A DNA stretch of 64,000 nucleotides, taken from contig OY969903.1 in assembly GCA_963704405.1 (NCBI GenBank), positions 1,612,001-1,676,000 on the forward strand, written 5' to 3'. Positions 24,542 to 31,143 of this stretch are shown one piece after another. Both the position numbers and the translations under genes were made by a program. The stretch is from MFD01213-c1 sp963704405 (GTDB lineage: Bacteria > Planctomycetota > Phycisphaerae > Tepidisphaerales > Tepidisphaeraceae). Below the pieces are notes generated by a model that searched no databases, was not told where the DNA came from, and was given only the letters and a program-made list of their open reading frames with translations. Position 1 is the first letter of the stretch. Each line of letters starts with the position of its first letter.

Positions 24542-24756
24542 ATACATCACACTTTTGGCAATGATATTCCCGAAGAAGTTTACAAGGCAAATTTGAAACA
24601 CCATTTTCCTTCATATTTTTGCCGTTTTTATCGCGCCCGAATATGCCCCCTGTAATTTGTGTGCATTTCAACGGTTTATCGGTGCCACCAAATCACTAAC
24701 AGATTTCGCGCGGCGGGCGATATCGCAACCTCAGCGGGTATACTCCCCACCCACCC

Positions 24757-25332
24757 ATGAACCGCCGCATATTCCCCATCGTCGCCACCGCACTGTTTTG
24801 CTCAAGCCTCCTCTTCGCCCGCGCCCCTTCCAAATCCGGTCAGCCCATGCCACCTGCCGCGACAGAGGATGGCATCTCGGCGTATTTCTCGCCCCAAGGC
24901 GGATCGGAAGCCGCTGTCATCGAGCAAATCGACGGTGCCACACATACAGTCGATTTGCAGGCATATTCGTTCACCAGCCGCGGGATCGGATCTGCGCTGG
25001 TTCATGCTGCGGCCCGAGGCGTGAAGGTTCGCGTGGTGCTCGACAGCAAAGTGGCGAAGGAGGAGCGGCGGGAACCCGATTACCTCGCGGCGCATGGGAT
25101 CGACATATGGTTGGACGCGCAGCATCCGATTGCCCACAACAAGGTCTGCCTGATTGATGGAGCGGTTTTAATCACCGGGTCGTTCAATTTCACCGAACAG
25201 GCTGAACGGTCCAACGCCGAAAACCTTCTCGTCATTCACGACCACCCGAAACTCGTGGCGGCGTATGAGGAGAACTTCGAGGAGCACCTGAAGCACTCGT
25301 ATCGGTATGAGCCTGATGAGGGGAAGCAGTAG
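24757..25332 (+). CDS. Secreted phospholipase D-like (Nuc-type) protein
   Basis: A 191-residue protein with a signal peptide (MNRRIFPIVATALFCSSLLF, cleavage about residue 22). It holds one PLD catalytic motif: His127, Lys129, Asp134 (HNKVCLID), then GSFNF and Asn154 (RSNAENLLVI). One-motif PLD proteins of this size are dimeric, mostly periplasmic nucleases or phosphodiesterases like Salmonella Nuc. It stands alone between two opposing transcription units, which suggests a cargo gene. The intergenic segment upstream holds the toxin-antitoxin promoter. Substrate cannot be told from sequence. Confidence 0.85.
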   Translation: MNRRIFPIVATALFCSSLLFARAPSKSGQPMPPAATEDGISAYFSPQGGSEAAVIEQIDGATHTVDLQAYSFTSRGIGSALVHAAARGVKVRVVLDSKVAKEERREPDYLAAHGIDIWLDAQHPIAHNKVCLIDGAVLITGSFNFTEQAERSNAENLLVIHDHPKLVAAYEENFEEHLKHSYRYEPDEGKQ

Positions 25333-25373
25333 GGCACGCAAGGCGACGGCTCCGACCGAAACTTCTTCGTTGC

Positions 25374-25826
25374 TCATCGTGCAGGTGCGGGCAACTCGCG
25401 CGGATGTATGTGCGTTAGAAACTCCCGCGAAGTCATGCTACTCAATTTCGGTGATGCCACTTCGTACGTCGTCACACCATCCGGCAATTCCAGAAACGCG
25501 AACATTGCCTGCTCTGGTGTAAAAAACACTGTTGACGCCTCGATCACAGCCTTCAACATCCAGAAGATGGCTCGCTTGCTCTGTAGAACCAACATCCGCT
25601 CGTCGGCGTCGGCATCTAGTGTTTCGATGTTAAACCGGTAAGTCTTTTCCTTCAGGCGAAATCTCAGCATCACGGCGCGGCGCCCGCTCGGTCCGCGGCC
25701 CATCGTCCACTGCCAATCGCTCGCCTTATACTTCTCCAGCAACCGCTCAATATCACGGTCGGGCTGTTGCGCTCCGCTTGCCGCATAGGGCGTCTTTTGC
25801 CAGCTTTGTCGGGTCAGTTTAGTCAT
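25374..25826 (-). CDS. Phage early protein, unknown
   Basis: A 150-residue soluble protein, last gene of the early operon. A GRGPSGRRAVMLRFRLKEKT segment and a central helix WMLKAVIEASTVFF are seen; the protein has a strand-rich N-terminal half. Proteins like this are common in phage early regions, but no function is known to me. Its ATG overlaps the stop of the preceding gene (ATGA). It converges on the PLD-like gene, 41 bases away. Confidence 0.65.
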   Translation of the reverse strand: MTKLTRQSWQKTPYAASGAQQPDRDIERLLEKYKASDWQWTMGRGPSGRRAVMLRFRLKEKTYRFNIETLDADADERMLVLQSKRAIFWMLKAVIEASTVFFTPEQAMFAFLELPDGVTTYEVASPKLSSMTSREFLTHIHPRELPAPAR

Positions 25827-26074
25827 GTGCTGATCGGCGATTGTGCCGCCTCCTCTGCGATGGTGATGTTGAGCTTATTCAGCAGTTTTTCGGCGGAGTA
25901 ATTACAGTAAACCGCATCGGCGGAATGACTGCCAGGACCCTCTCCCGTTATTTCTGCGATGGCATCCTCTATGTTTTGCAGTGCATCGTTGTGCCGATTA
26001 GCCAACAGCAGCAGGCCAACAAGCTGTAAATACTCCGATCGCCTCACGCTTGTCTTCTGTGTGGGCCGTTCCAT
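25823..26074 (-). CDS. Small helical early protein, unknown
   Basis: An 83-residue protein starting at ATG 26074 behind AAGGAATTACC. Two helices (RSEYLQLVGLLLLANRHNDA, then QNIEDAIAEITGEG) and a helical end (YSAEKLLNKLNITIAEEA). The longer open frame to 26290 includes a His/Arg-rich segment that is poorly protein-like. It is coupled to the next gene by ATGA. The family is not recognised. Confidence 0.6.
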   Translation of the reverse strand: MERPTQKTSVRRSEYLQLVGLLLLANRHNDALQNIEDAIAEITGEGPGSHSADAVYCNYSAEKLLNKLNITIAEEAAQSPIST

Positions 26075-26122
26075 GGTAATTCCTTCCGCGGCGATTACCG
26101 CTGTTGATGTTAAACTTCTTCC

Positions 26123-26398
26123 ATGCTCGACTCCCTCGCCGAAGTTGCTCCGATCCTCATTGCCGCGGCGATCCTCGCCGCCGTGGTTGTCGTGCCGTGG
26201 GTGATGGATTACTTCGGCCCACTGCGACGTGAGATGATGGCACGACGGGCGGCGCGTAGGGCGTTCCCGGTGATAGGAGTAGGCGCTCAATCTGATCTAC
26301 CACCGCAAATTCACACCAGCCGCCGAGATTCCGCGCGGGTTGACCTGGGGGCTCCTGCATCAACACCAGACGATCAGCCCTGTGACGACTCCCGCTGA
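26123..26398 (+). CDS. Small membrane protein, possible holin
   Basis: A 91-residue plus-strand frame with one strong transmembrane helix at about 9-27 (APILIAAAILAAVVVVPWV) followed by a basic stretch (RREMMARRAARRAF). The C-terminal 40 residues read like the reverse of the opposite-strand gene and may not be real. A holin-like role is possible from size and topology, but no endolysin is nearby. It sits alone on the plus strand inside a minus-strand operon, so confidence is modest. Confidence 0.4.
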   Translation: MLDSLAEVAPILIAAAILAAVVVVPWVMDYFGPLRREMMARRAARRAFPVIGVGAQSDLPPQIHTSRRDSARVDLGAPASTPDDQPCDDSR

Positions 26399-26468
26399 CG
26401 AACAAGCGGGCGGCAATTTGTTCGGCCATCTTGCGGGCAGGGGATTTTTTCGTAGTTCGAGTTCCCAT
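26157..26468 (-). CDS. Small early phage protein overlapping an opposite-strand frame
   Basis: Starts at ATG 26468 with GACAGGTGAAGTG before it. The N-terminal 65 residues (RTTKKSPARKMAEQIAARLF then GGWCEFAVVDQIERLLL) have the normal character of short phage early proteins; the rest, rich in Pro/Ser/Arg, overlaps the plus-strand membrane frame antisense. Either this gene has a non-conserved tail or a frame error hides an earlier stop near 26,260. Function unknown. Confidence 0.6.
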   Translation of the reverse strand: MGTRTTKKSPARKMAEQIAARLFVSGSRHRADRLVLMQEPPGQPARNLGGWCEFAVVDQIERLLLSPGTPYAPPVVPSSHVAVGRSNPSPTARQPRRRGSPRQ

Positions 26469-26479
26469 CACTTCACCTG

Positions 26480-26692
26480 TCAAATCAATTCGTCGCACGC
26501 CCCAAACACCTTGTTGGAAAGCTCCAGGTTCTTTAAGTAGGTCGCGCCTGGCCCATCGGTTCCAATCGGAAGAACCCGGAATCCTCTACGTGTCATGCGA
26601 TCTCTGAGGCGACACGCATTGCGATACTCTTCACGGACCACGTACATCAGCATTCGGCGATGCAAGCGATCCGCCAATTTGGGGCGTGACAT
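26480..26692 (-). CDS. Small basic early protein, unknown
   Basis: A 70-residue protein from ATG 26692, preceded by GAGGTGAAGTG and coupled to the upstream gene's stop (TGATG). It has the helix VREEYRNACRLRDRMTRRGF, which resembles a UvrB/UvrC-like coiled pair, and a short end NLELSNKVFGACDELI. No function is known. Confidence 0.6.
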   Translation of the reverse strand: MSRPKLADRLHRRMLMYVVREEYRNACRLRDRMTRRGFRVLPIGTDGPGATYLKNLELSNKVFGACDELI

Positions 26693-27087
26693 CACTTCAC
26701 CTCTGATTTTGTTGCTGCCGGCGGAATAGAAGAGCAATCGCGGTCGTTGTAGTACGTGCCGCTCCGATGACCGCCACATTCACTCCAGCATCCATTCTCG
26801 GTGCAGTAGATTTGACCGCCGATGGGGCTGGAAGGGTAAACCATATGCTCGTGCCCAAGCGGGCAGTAGACTTTCATGCCGACTCGAAGTGGCACTCCAT
26901 CGGCGGTCTTCGGAAACTTATCTACGATCGTCCTGAGCCTCGCGATTTCCGCCTTGTCCTGATCGGCAGCGCGGCATTGCGCCTGAATGGTGTTGTACAT
27001 GTCATCGTATCGCCTCCTCAGCCACTGGATCATCTGTTGGTAATCCATCTGTTTTACTTCGGCGTCTATTTGTGCCTGTGAACTCAT
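26692..27087 (-). CDS. Early protein with coiled coil and Cys pairs
   Basis: A 131-residue protein. An N-terminal coiled coil (YQQMIQWLRRRYDDMYNTI to about 55) precedes a small beta domain with Cys: VYCPLGHEHMVYPSS and YCTENGCWSECGGHRSG. It starts at ATG 27087 after AAGGAATGAC. The Cys/His pattern suggests zinc binding. The function is unknown. Confidence 0.65.
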   Translation of the reverse strand: MSSQAQIDAEVKQMDYQQMIQWLRRRYDDMYNTIQAQCRAADQDKAEIARLRTIVDKFPKTADGVPLRVGMKVYCPLGHEHMVYPSSPIGGQIYCTENGCWSECGGHRSGTYYNDRDCSSIPPAATKSEVK

Positions 27088-27095
27088 GTCATTCC

Positions 27096-27551
27096 TTAAG
27101 CTCTCGATATTTTCCGATGCTCTTCCATCAGGCGGTCGAACTCCTCATAGGAGTCAACGTTCAGAAGCTCAGACGGACACCCGCGCTCGGTGTGGAGCCG
27201 AAACGCTTCAACCGCAGTAACATTTTTCCCGCACAAACCTTCGCGATCGAATCGCTCCATCAGCCTCATAAACACTTCTTCTTCACGCTGGATGATTGTT
27301 TGAACATCCTTTTCGACCATCCACTGCCGTCCTGTTTCCCAGCAATGCAGGACGGGTGAGGCGGTGAACGATTTACCGGTGTCGAAATCGCCTGCCATTG
27401 TTGCCGCGTGGCCTTTTGCGCCACACGGGCAGGCAAACAGTGCGTGGGTTCGGCCAAAATCGCAGAAGCTCGCCGGCAGCGGCTTGAGTTCTGACAAGCG
27501 GAATATCCCATCGAACGCTGCGCGGAAAACAGGCAATCCGGGCCTGCTCAT
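27096..27551 (-). CDS. Early phage protein with CxC segment, unknown
   Basis: A 151-residue protein starting at ATG 27551 behind TTGGAGATTGAG. It contains HALFACPCGAKGHAATMAGD, a central helix QTIIQREEEVFMRLMERFD and a C-terminal helix EEFDRLMEEHRKISR. The frame is open to 27707, but that part overlaps the neighbouring gene. No family is recognised. Confidence 0.6.
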   Translation of the reverse strand: MSRPGLPVFRAAFDGIFRLSELKPLPASFCDFGRTHALFACPCGAKGHAATMAGDFDTGKSFTASPVLHCWETGRQWMVEKDVQTIIQREEEVFMRLMERFDREGLCGKNVTAVEAFRLHTERGCPSELLNVDSYEEFDRLMEEHRKISRA

Positions 27552-27585
27552 CTCAATCTCCAAGAATATTTTTGGGGGCGTGACA

Positions 27586-27825
27586 TCATTCCACCTTCGT
27601 TGCTCTCGCATATCCCAGCCGCGGCCCCGGCACGTCGACGTGGTCCATTCCGGCCGGCGTCCAGTACACATAGTCACCCTGCCACCAGACCGAGTCGCCA
27701 AACTCAATCAAGTATCCCTTGGCCACATCGACCTTGCAGCGGTCAGGGCGGCTCTGGTCGCGCACCTCCAACGTGAGGCGGTCAGGCATCTCTTCAATAG
27801 CTACAACAATTCCACCGATCATCAT
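27586..27825 (-). CDS. Small beta-rich early protein, unknown
   Basis: A 79-residue protein from the tandem ATG at 27825 with GGAAGGAGAACGG before it. The alternating strands (IGGIVVAIEEMPDRLTLEVR, then FGDSVWWQGDYVYWTP) suggest an SH3-like or OB-like barrel. This is a recurring small gene in phage early operons, but its role is not known to me. The start overlaps the previous gene's stop. Confidence 0.65.
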   Translation of the reverse strand: MMIGGIVVAIEEMPDRLTLEVRDQSRPDRCKVDVAKGYLIEFGDSVWWQGDYVYWTPAGMDHVDVPGPRLGYARATKVE

Positions 27826-28028
27826 CCGTTCTCCTTCCATGGCGTCGGGTGATAATTCTTCATCGCCCGCTGCAACGGGGTTTCGACTGGCGCGGGTTTT
27901 GGCGTTGCTGCTTCCCTCACCATGTTCTGCGCCGCTACGATCGCCTTGGCTCGGCACATGCCGCGGCTGACCATCTGGCAGGCGACCTGGGTGGCGAGCG
28001 CGAGTTGTTCGGGTTCGAGTCCGTTCAC
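27822..28028 (-). CDS. Small helical early protein, unknown
   Basis: A 68-residue, GTG-started protein whose start overlaps the ASCH gene's stop (GTGA). Two helices (GLEPEQLALATQVACQMVSR, then AKAIVAAQNMVREA) and a Pro-rich end are seen. No family is recognised. Confidence 0.6.
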   Translation of the reverse strand: MNGLEPEQLALATQVACQMVSRGMCRAKAIVAAQNMVREAATPKPAPVETPLQRAMKNYHPTPWKENG

Positions 28029-28444
28029 GCTGTTACCCCCAGTTCGGCGGCGATCGCGTCGTCGGGCACGTTAAACAGTCCGAGCGCGCCTCGGCACGGA
28101 TAGGGCGTGGCTAAACGGATGACCGCCTCCAGCACGAAACACCATGGACCATGCGTATGTTCGTGGTCGCGCATCCAAAGCAGATGCGGAGGGCACGATG
28201 AGCTGGATATCAGATCGACACGAACACAATCAACCAGGCTCGCCACAGCCACCACCGCGCCAAACGCCATATCTGCCAGGGCTATGTTGGATTCATCGCC
28301 AAGTGTGCTGAGCCAATCCCGGCTTTTGCCTGCATGAATCGCCAGGAGGCCACGATAGTCTGTTGCCCATTTTCGATTCTCAACTCGCTTGTCGCCGCGT
28401 GCGATCAGTTCCGCGTAAGGCTGACAAATCGTTAATGCTTTCAT
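28025..28444 (-). CDS. ASCH-domain protein
   Basis: A 139-residue protein. The opening KALTICQPYAELIARGDKRV, then NRKWATDYRGLLAIHAGKSR, is the standard ASCH signature (PUA-like beta barrel), and the end has GPWCFVLEAVIRLATPYPCR. ASCH proteins bind RNA or modified bases and some are nucleases or deaminases; phages often carry them in early operons. The start at 28444 has GGGAGATTACGCC before it; the longer frame to 28465 is not needed. The substrate is not predictable. Confidence 0.85.
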   Translation of the reverse strand: MKALTICQPYAELIARGDKRVENRKWATDYRGLLAIHAGKSRDWLSTLGDESNIALADMAFGAVVAVASLVDCVRVDLISSSSCPPHLLWMRDHEHTHGPWCFVLEAVIRLATPYPCRGALGLFNVPDDAIAAELGVTA

Positions 28445-28471
28445 GGCGTAATCTCCCAGGGTCAAATGAAA

Positions 28472-29011
28472 TCAGTACCTTGCCGACAGCGTGCCCTGCA
28501 TCGTGGTTGATTCGTGTCCTGACGCTATCCACGCATTCCCGTTGATGATCCGGTATGTGCGCACTTCTACGTCTTCAACGAACTTGACAAACTCCACCGA
28601 AATACCCGTGTCCTCCGTGAAATATTTCTTCAATGCTGTGATCGCCTTCCCTTCGTCCTGAGTTGTCGCGATTTCTCCCTGCGCTTTTGAGATCACAACC
28701 GGTCCGGGCAGGCCAAACTTCAGCATCGCATTCAGTGGGTCCGTAATATAGAAGCCGATCGTCGCGGAGATGTACCTGGTGCAATTGGGCTTGTCCCCCG
28801 ATACGGTGATCGGCGGTGTTCCTTCGATGCGAAGGCGCGTGTTCACCAGCATGACGCTGTCCACGAAGGGGATGCGAAAGTGGACACCAGGCTTAAGTGC
28901 AACGCCTCGCTTGCCCAGCCTGATGCGGACACCAATCTCCCACGGCGCGATGACAACCCAAAACTTCCAGGAGTCCAATATTCGCGATAACCATGCCAAG
29001 AATTCATTCAC
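28472..29011 (-). CDS. SPFH/Band-7 (stomatin-like) membrane protein
   Basis: About 179 residues from GTG 29011, which overlaps the previous stop (GTGA) behind AAAGG. An N-terminal hydrophobic helix (FWVVIAPWEIGVRIRLGKRG includes its end) leads to the SPFH pattern: KPGVHFRIPFVDSVMLVNTR, then RYISATIGFYITDPLNAM and ALKKYFTEDTGISVEFV. Stomatin-type proteins oligomerise on the inner membrane as scaffolds. At 179 residues it holds little more than the Band-7 domain and lacks the long coiled coil. In a phage early operon it could organise replication or lysis at the membrane; this is inference. Confidence 0.8.
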   Translation of the reverse strand: MNEFLAWLSRILDSWKFWVVIAPWEIGVRIRLGKRGVALKPGVHFRIPFVDSVMLVNTRLRIEGTPPITVSGDKPNCTRYISATIGFYITDPLNAMLKFGLPGPVVISKAQGEIATTQDEGKAITALKKYFTEDTGISVEFVKFVEDVEVRTYRIINGNAWIASGHESTTMQGTLSARY

Positions 29012-29304
29012 GCCGCACAACCTTTCCGTTTAGCCGCCTGCGCCATTTCGGCACAGGACTCCACAAATTCCACACCCACCACACCCGCGAACATCTCCAA
29101 CTCCGTCGGCACATACTGCACCGGGACCGCCCATTCATGGGCCACGTCGTCCGCCAGTGGTGCCGGCGGATCAACCAGCTCCATCGCTTCCTGGATGCGC
29201 TGGTGGCGATGACGGCACGAGTGGGGCAGCGTGCCGCCCCGCTGGAGAAACGCGCGAAGCTCCCACGGGCCGAGCTGATCGAGGATGTTGGTCAGTAGCG
29301 ACAT
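29008..29304 (-). CDS. Small early protein, unknown
   Basis: A 98-residue protein with an N-terminal helix (LTNILDQLGPWELRAFLQRG), a His/Arg cluster (TLPHSCRHRHQRIQ) and a C-terminal helix ending CAEMAQAAKRKGCAA. Lies between the polymerase-palm-like and SPFH genes and overlaps the latter's start. No family is recognised. Confidence 0.6.
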   Translation of the reverse strand: MSLLTNILDQLGPWELRAFLQRGGTLPHSCRHRHQRIQEAMELVDPPAPLADDVAHEWAVPVQYVPTELEMFAGVVGVEFVESCAEMAQAAKRKGCAA

Positions 29305-29307
29305 CGC

Positions 29308-29889
29308 TTACCGCCTCTCCGGCGGAATCCACTTCACACCACACGCCTCAAAAAACGCCTCCTCGGTCCGAGTCACGTAAATCTTTCCATCACTCACGTA
29401 CCGCACGTACCCGTTGCGCTGGCACAGGCCGCGTGACTTGATCTTCGTCACCAGCATCTCACTGAACTCTGCACTACCGGTCCTGATCGCAAGAATGCTT
29501 CCCCAGTTGTCTGCCGTAGCTGAGAAGATTTCATGCAGTGAGCCCGCGAAGCTGACACCGCGATAAATGTCGCCCCACATGCTGCGCGTGCCTGTGGTGC
29601 CATCGGCATAGTTCACCTCATAGACGTGCTTACTGATGATGCCTTGCCCCAGGAGCTGGTCGCATCGTTGCATCAGCAGGTTGGTTTGGCTAGCACCGGG
29701 GAACAATCCGCCTGCATCGCCAATTGTGGGAATGACGACATGTTCTACATCCGAGACTTCCGGGCGGTTGCGGCGGATGCTCCCGGCAAATTCCCATCGC
29801 TCGTAGGCACCATCGAATAAACTCTTGAACGCCCGAGCATCGGCGATCGCCTCGGCATGAGAACGTTTGGCGGTGGATGTACTCATCAT
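29308..29889 (-). CDS. Polymerase beta-type nucleotidyltransferase palm protein
   Basis: About 193 residues from ATG 29889, preceded by AAAGGGGTGGC. Residues 33-53 (WEFAGSIRRNRPEVSDVEHV) match the PolX/MNT palm: Gly36-Ser37, Arg39-Arg40 and the acidic pair Asp47, Glu49 in the D-x-D/E position. The rest (WGDIYRGVSFAGSLHEIFSA, TADNWGSILAIRTGSAEFSE) resembles the DNA polymerase X palm-thumb seen in stand-alone phage genes. It lacks the 8-kDa lyase and PHP domains. It may add nucleotides to DNA ends or to another molecule. The second acidic residue is Glu rather than Asp. Confidence 0.75.
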   Translation of the reverse strand: MMSTSTAKRSHAEAIADARAFKSLFDGAYERWEFAGSIRRNRPEVSDVEHVVIPTIGDAGGLFPGASQTNLLMQRCDQLLGQGIISKHVYEVNYADGTTGTRSMWGDIYRGVSFAGSLHEIFSATADNWGSILAIRTGSAEFSEMLVTKIKSRGLCQRNGYVRYVSDGKIYVTRTEEAFFEACGVKWIPPERR

Positions 29890-31019
29890 GCCACCCCTTT
29901 CGATTCCTCGACGACGACGGCCAGCGCATCCGGATCGCTTCGCGTGACCAGGGCTTTGCGTTTGGGGCCTGCTTTGTCCCACTCCACCGTCACGTCGCCT
30001 CCGGGTTGTCCGGTGGCGATCACCGTGCCCATGCCGATATCGCAAGAGTCGCTGGCGGTGTCATGCAGTGGATCGACGCATCGGACACGGGTGCCGACGG
30101 TAAGAGAGGGTGACGTCGTGGCACGATCAGTCTGTTCCAACTCGATCGGCGGAATTCTCTGGATGTGTTTTTCCAGCGGCCATTCCTCCATTGCCGAGTG
30201 GCCGTCCCACTGGATCACGAAGCAACTGGATTTGATCTTGTACAGCGTGCCAACCAGCTTGCTTTTGCCCACTGGCTTAACCCGGTCGCCCGGCTTGAGG
30301 CGGTTGTCATAATTGCTCGGCGATGTTTCGATCGGCTCGGTTATCGCCGCAGGAACGGTCCAGATTTCACCGCTGCTGCGATCGTCGCAAACGATTGTTA
30401 GCGCATCTGCATTCCATTCCTGAATGTCGAACGGATGGTTTTTCTTGACATCCTTAGGCGGCCGGTCCCATGCGACCATCACCGAGCGGCCAAGGGACAC
30501 AATCCCAGTGACCGTTCCATAGCGGGTTCCATCATTGGCGGGACGAACGCGCATGCCCACCTGCCACTTAAAGCCTTCATCTACTGACGCTGGCATTTCC
30601 TTCAGGGATTTATTTGCCTTGGCTCGTTGGCGGATGGCGACAGCGCGAATATTGCCGGCATACTTATCGATCACCTCCGTCAGTTCGGCGATGTAAGCCT
30701 GCAACCCATCCCGCGTCGCCTCGTCCCAGTTGAAATTGACGATCGGGTAACACGCGCTGCACAGGTCGGGTTCCATCCACGTGCACGCATCGCCGGTCCG
30801 CTCGATGCACTGCCTGCAGTTGTCCTCAGTACACCCACAGACGCGACAGGCAGCCGCCGCTGGCTCGCTGACGATCAACTCATCCAGGTCGGTAATTTTC
30901 TCGGGCTCGGCAACACCTTCCCACTTCACCCAAACGTGCTGCAACACGCCGTTATGGGCATAGGTATTTGAAACCACCCCAAACATGTTCTCATCGCGCG
31001 ACTTCACGCGATCGCCCAC
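29886..31019 (-). CDS. SH3-repeat protein with Cys-rich insert, maybe fused to ParB-like gene
   Basis: At least 377 residues. SH3/KOW-like repeats begin near residues 2, 155, 244 and 309 (GDRVKSRDENMFGVVSN, GMRVRPANDGTRYGTVTGI, GDRVKPVGKSKLVGTLYKI, GTRVRCVD). A Cys-rich segment at 58-90 contains CRVCGCTEDNCRQCIE and DLCSACYP, a widespread phage zinc motif. No good start is visible at GTG 31019. The frame continues upstream to about 31,180 as a Lys/Ala/Ser/Asp-rich linker that looks coding, and a single-base change in the G-run 31180-31183 would join it to the ParB-like gene. The stop overlaps the next start (ATGA). Confidence 0.65.
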   Translation of the reverse strand: MGDRVKSRDENMFGVVSNTYAHNGVLQHVWVKWEGVAEPEKITDLDELIVSEPAAAACRVCGCTEDNCRQCIERTGDACTWMEPDLCSACYPIVNFNWDEATRDGLQAYIAELTEVIDKYAGNIRAVAIRQRAKANKSLKEMPASVDEGFKWQVGMRVRPANDGTRYGTVTGIVSLGRSVMVAWDRPPKDVKKNHPFDIQEWNADALTIVCDDRSSGEIWTVPAAITEPIETSPSNYDNRLKPGDRVKPVGKSKLVGTLYKIKSSCFVIQWDGHSAMEEWPLEKHIQRIPPIELEQTDRATTSPSLTVGTRVRCVDPLHDTASDSCDIGMGTVIATGQPGGDVTVEWDKAGPKRKALVTRSDPDALAVVVEESKGVA

Positions 31020-31143
31020 GCGAAACTTCGTCGGCGCGCTCGAGGTATCGCCGCCATGGTCCGGCTTTCCCCCTCCATCCTCATCATTGCTACTGTCGGA
31101 GGCCTCTGCCGCCGCTTTGGCTTTCTTGCCTTTGGCGCGGGCG

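Noticed and set aside
26123..26398. Lysis cassette with holin at this place
   Set aside because: Only a single small membrane frame is seen, with no endolysin motif nearby, so I kept it as a possible holin without claiming a cassette.
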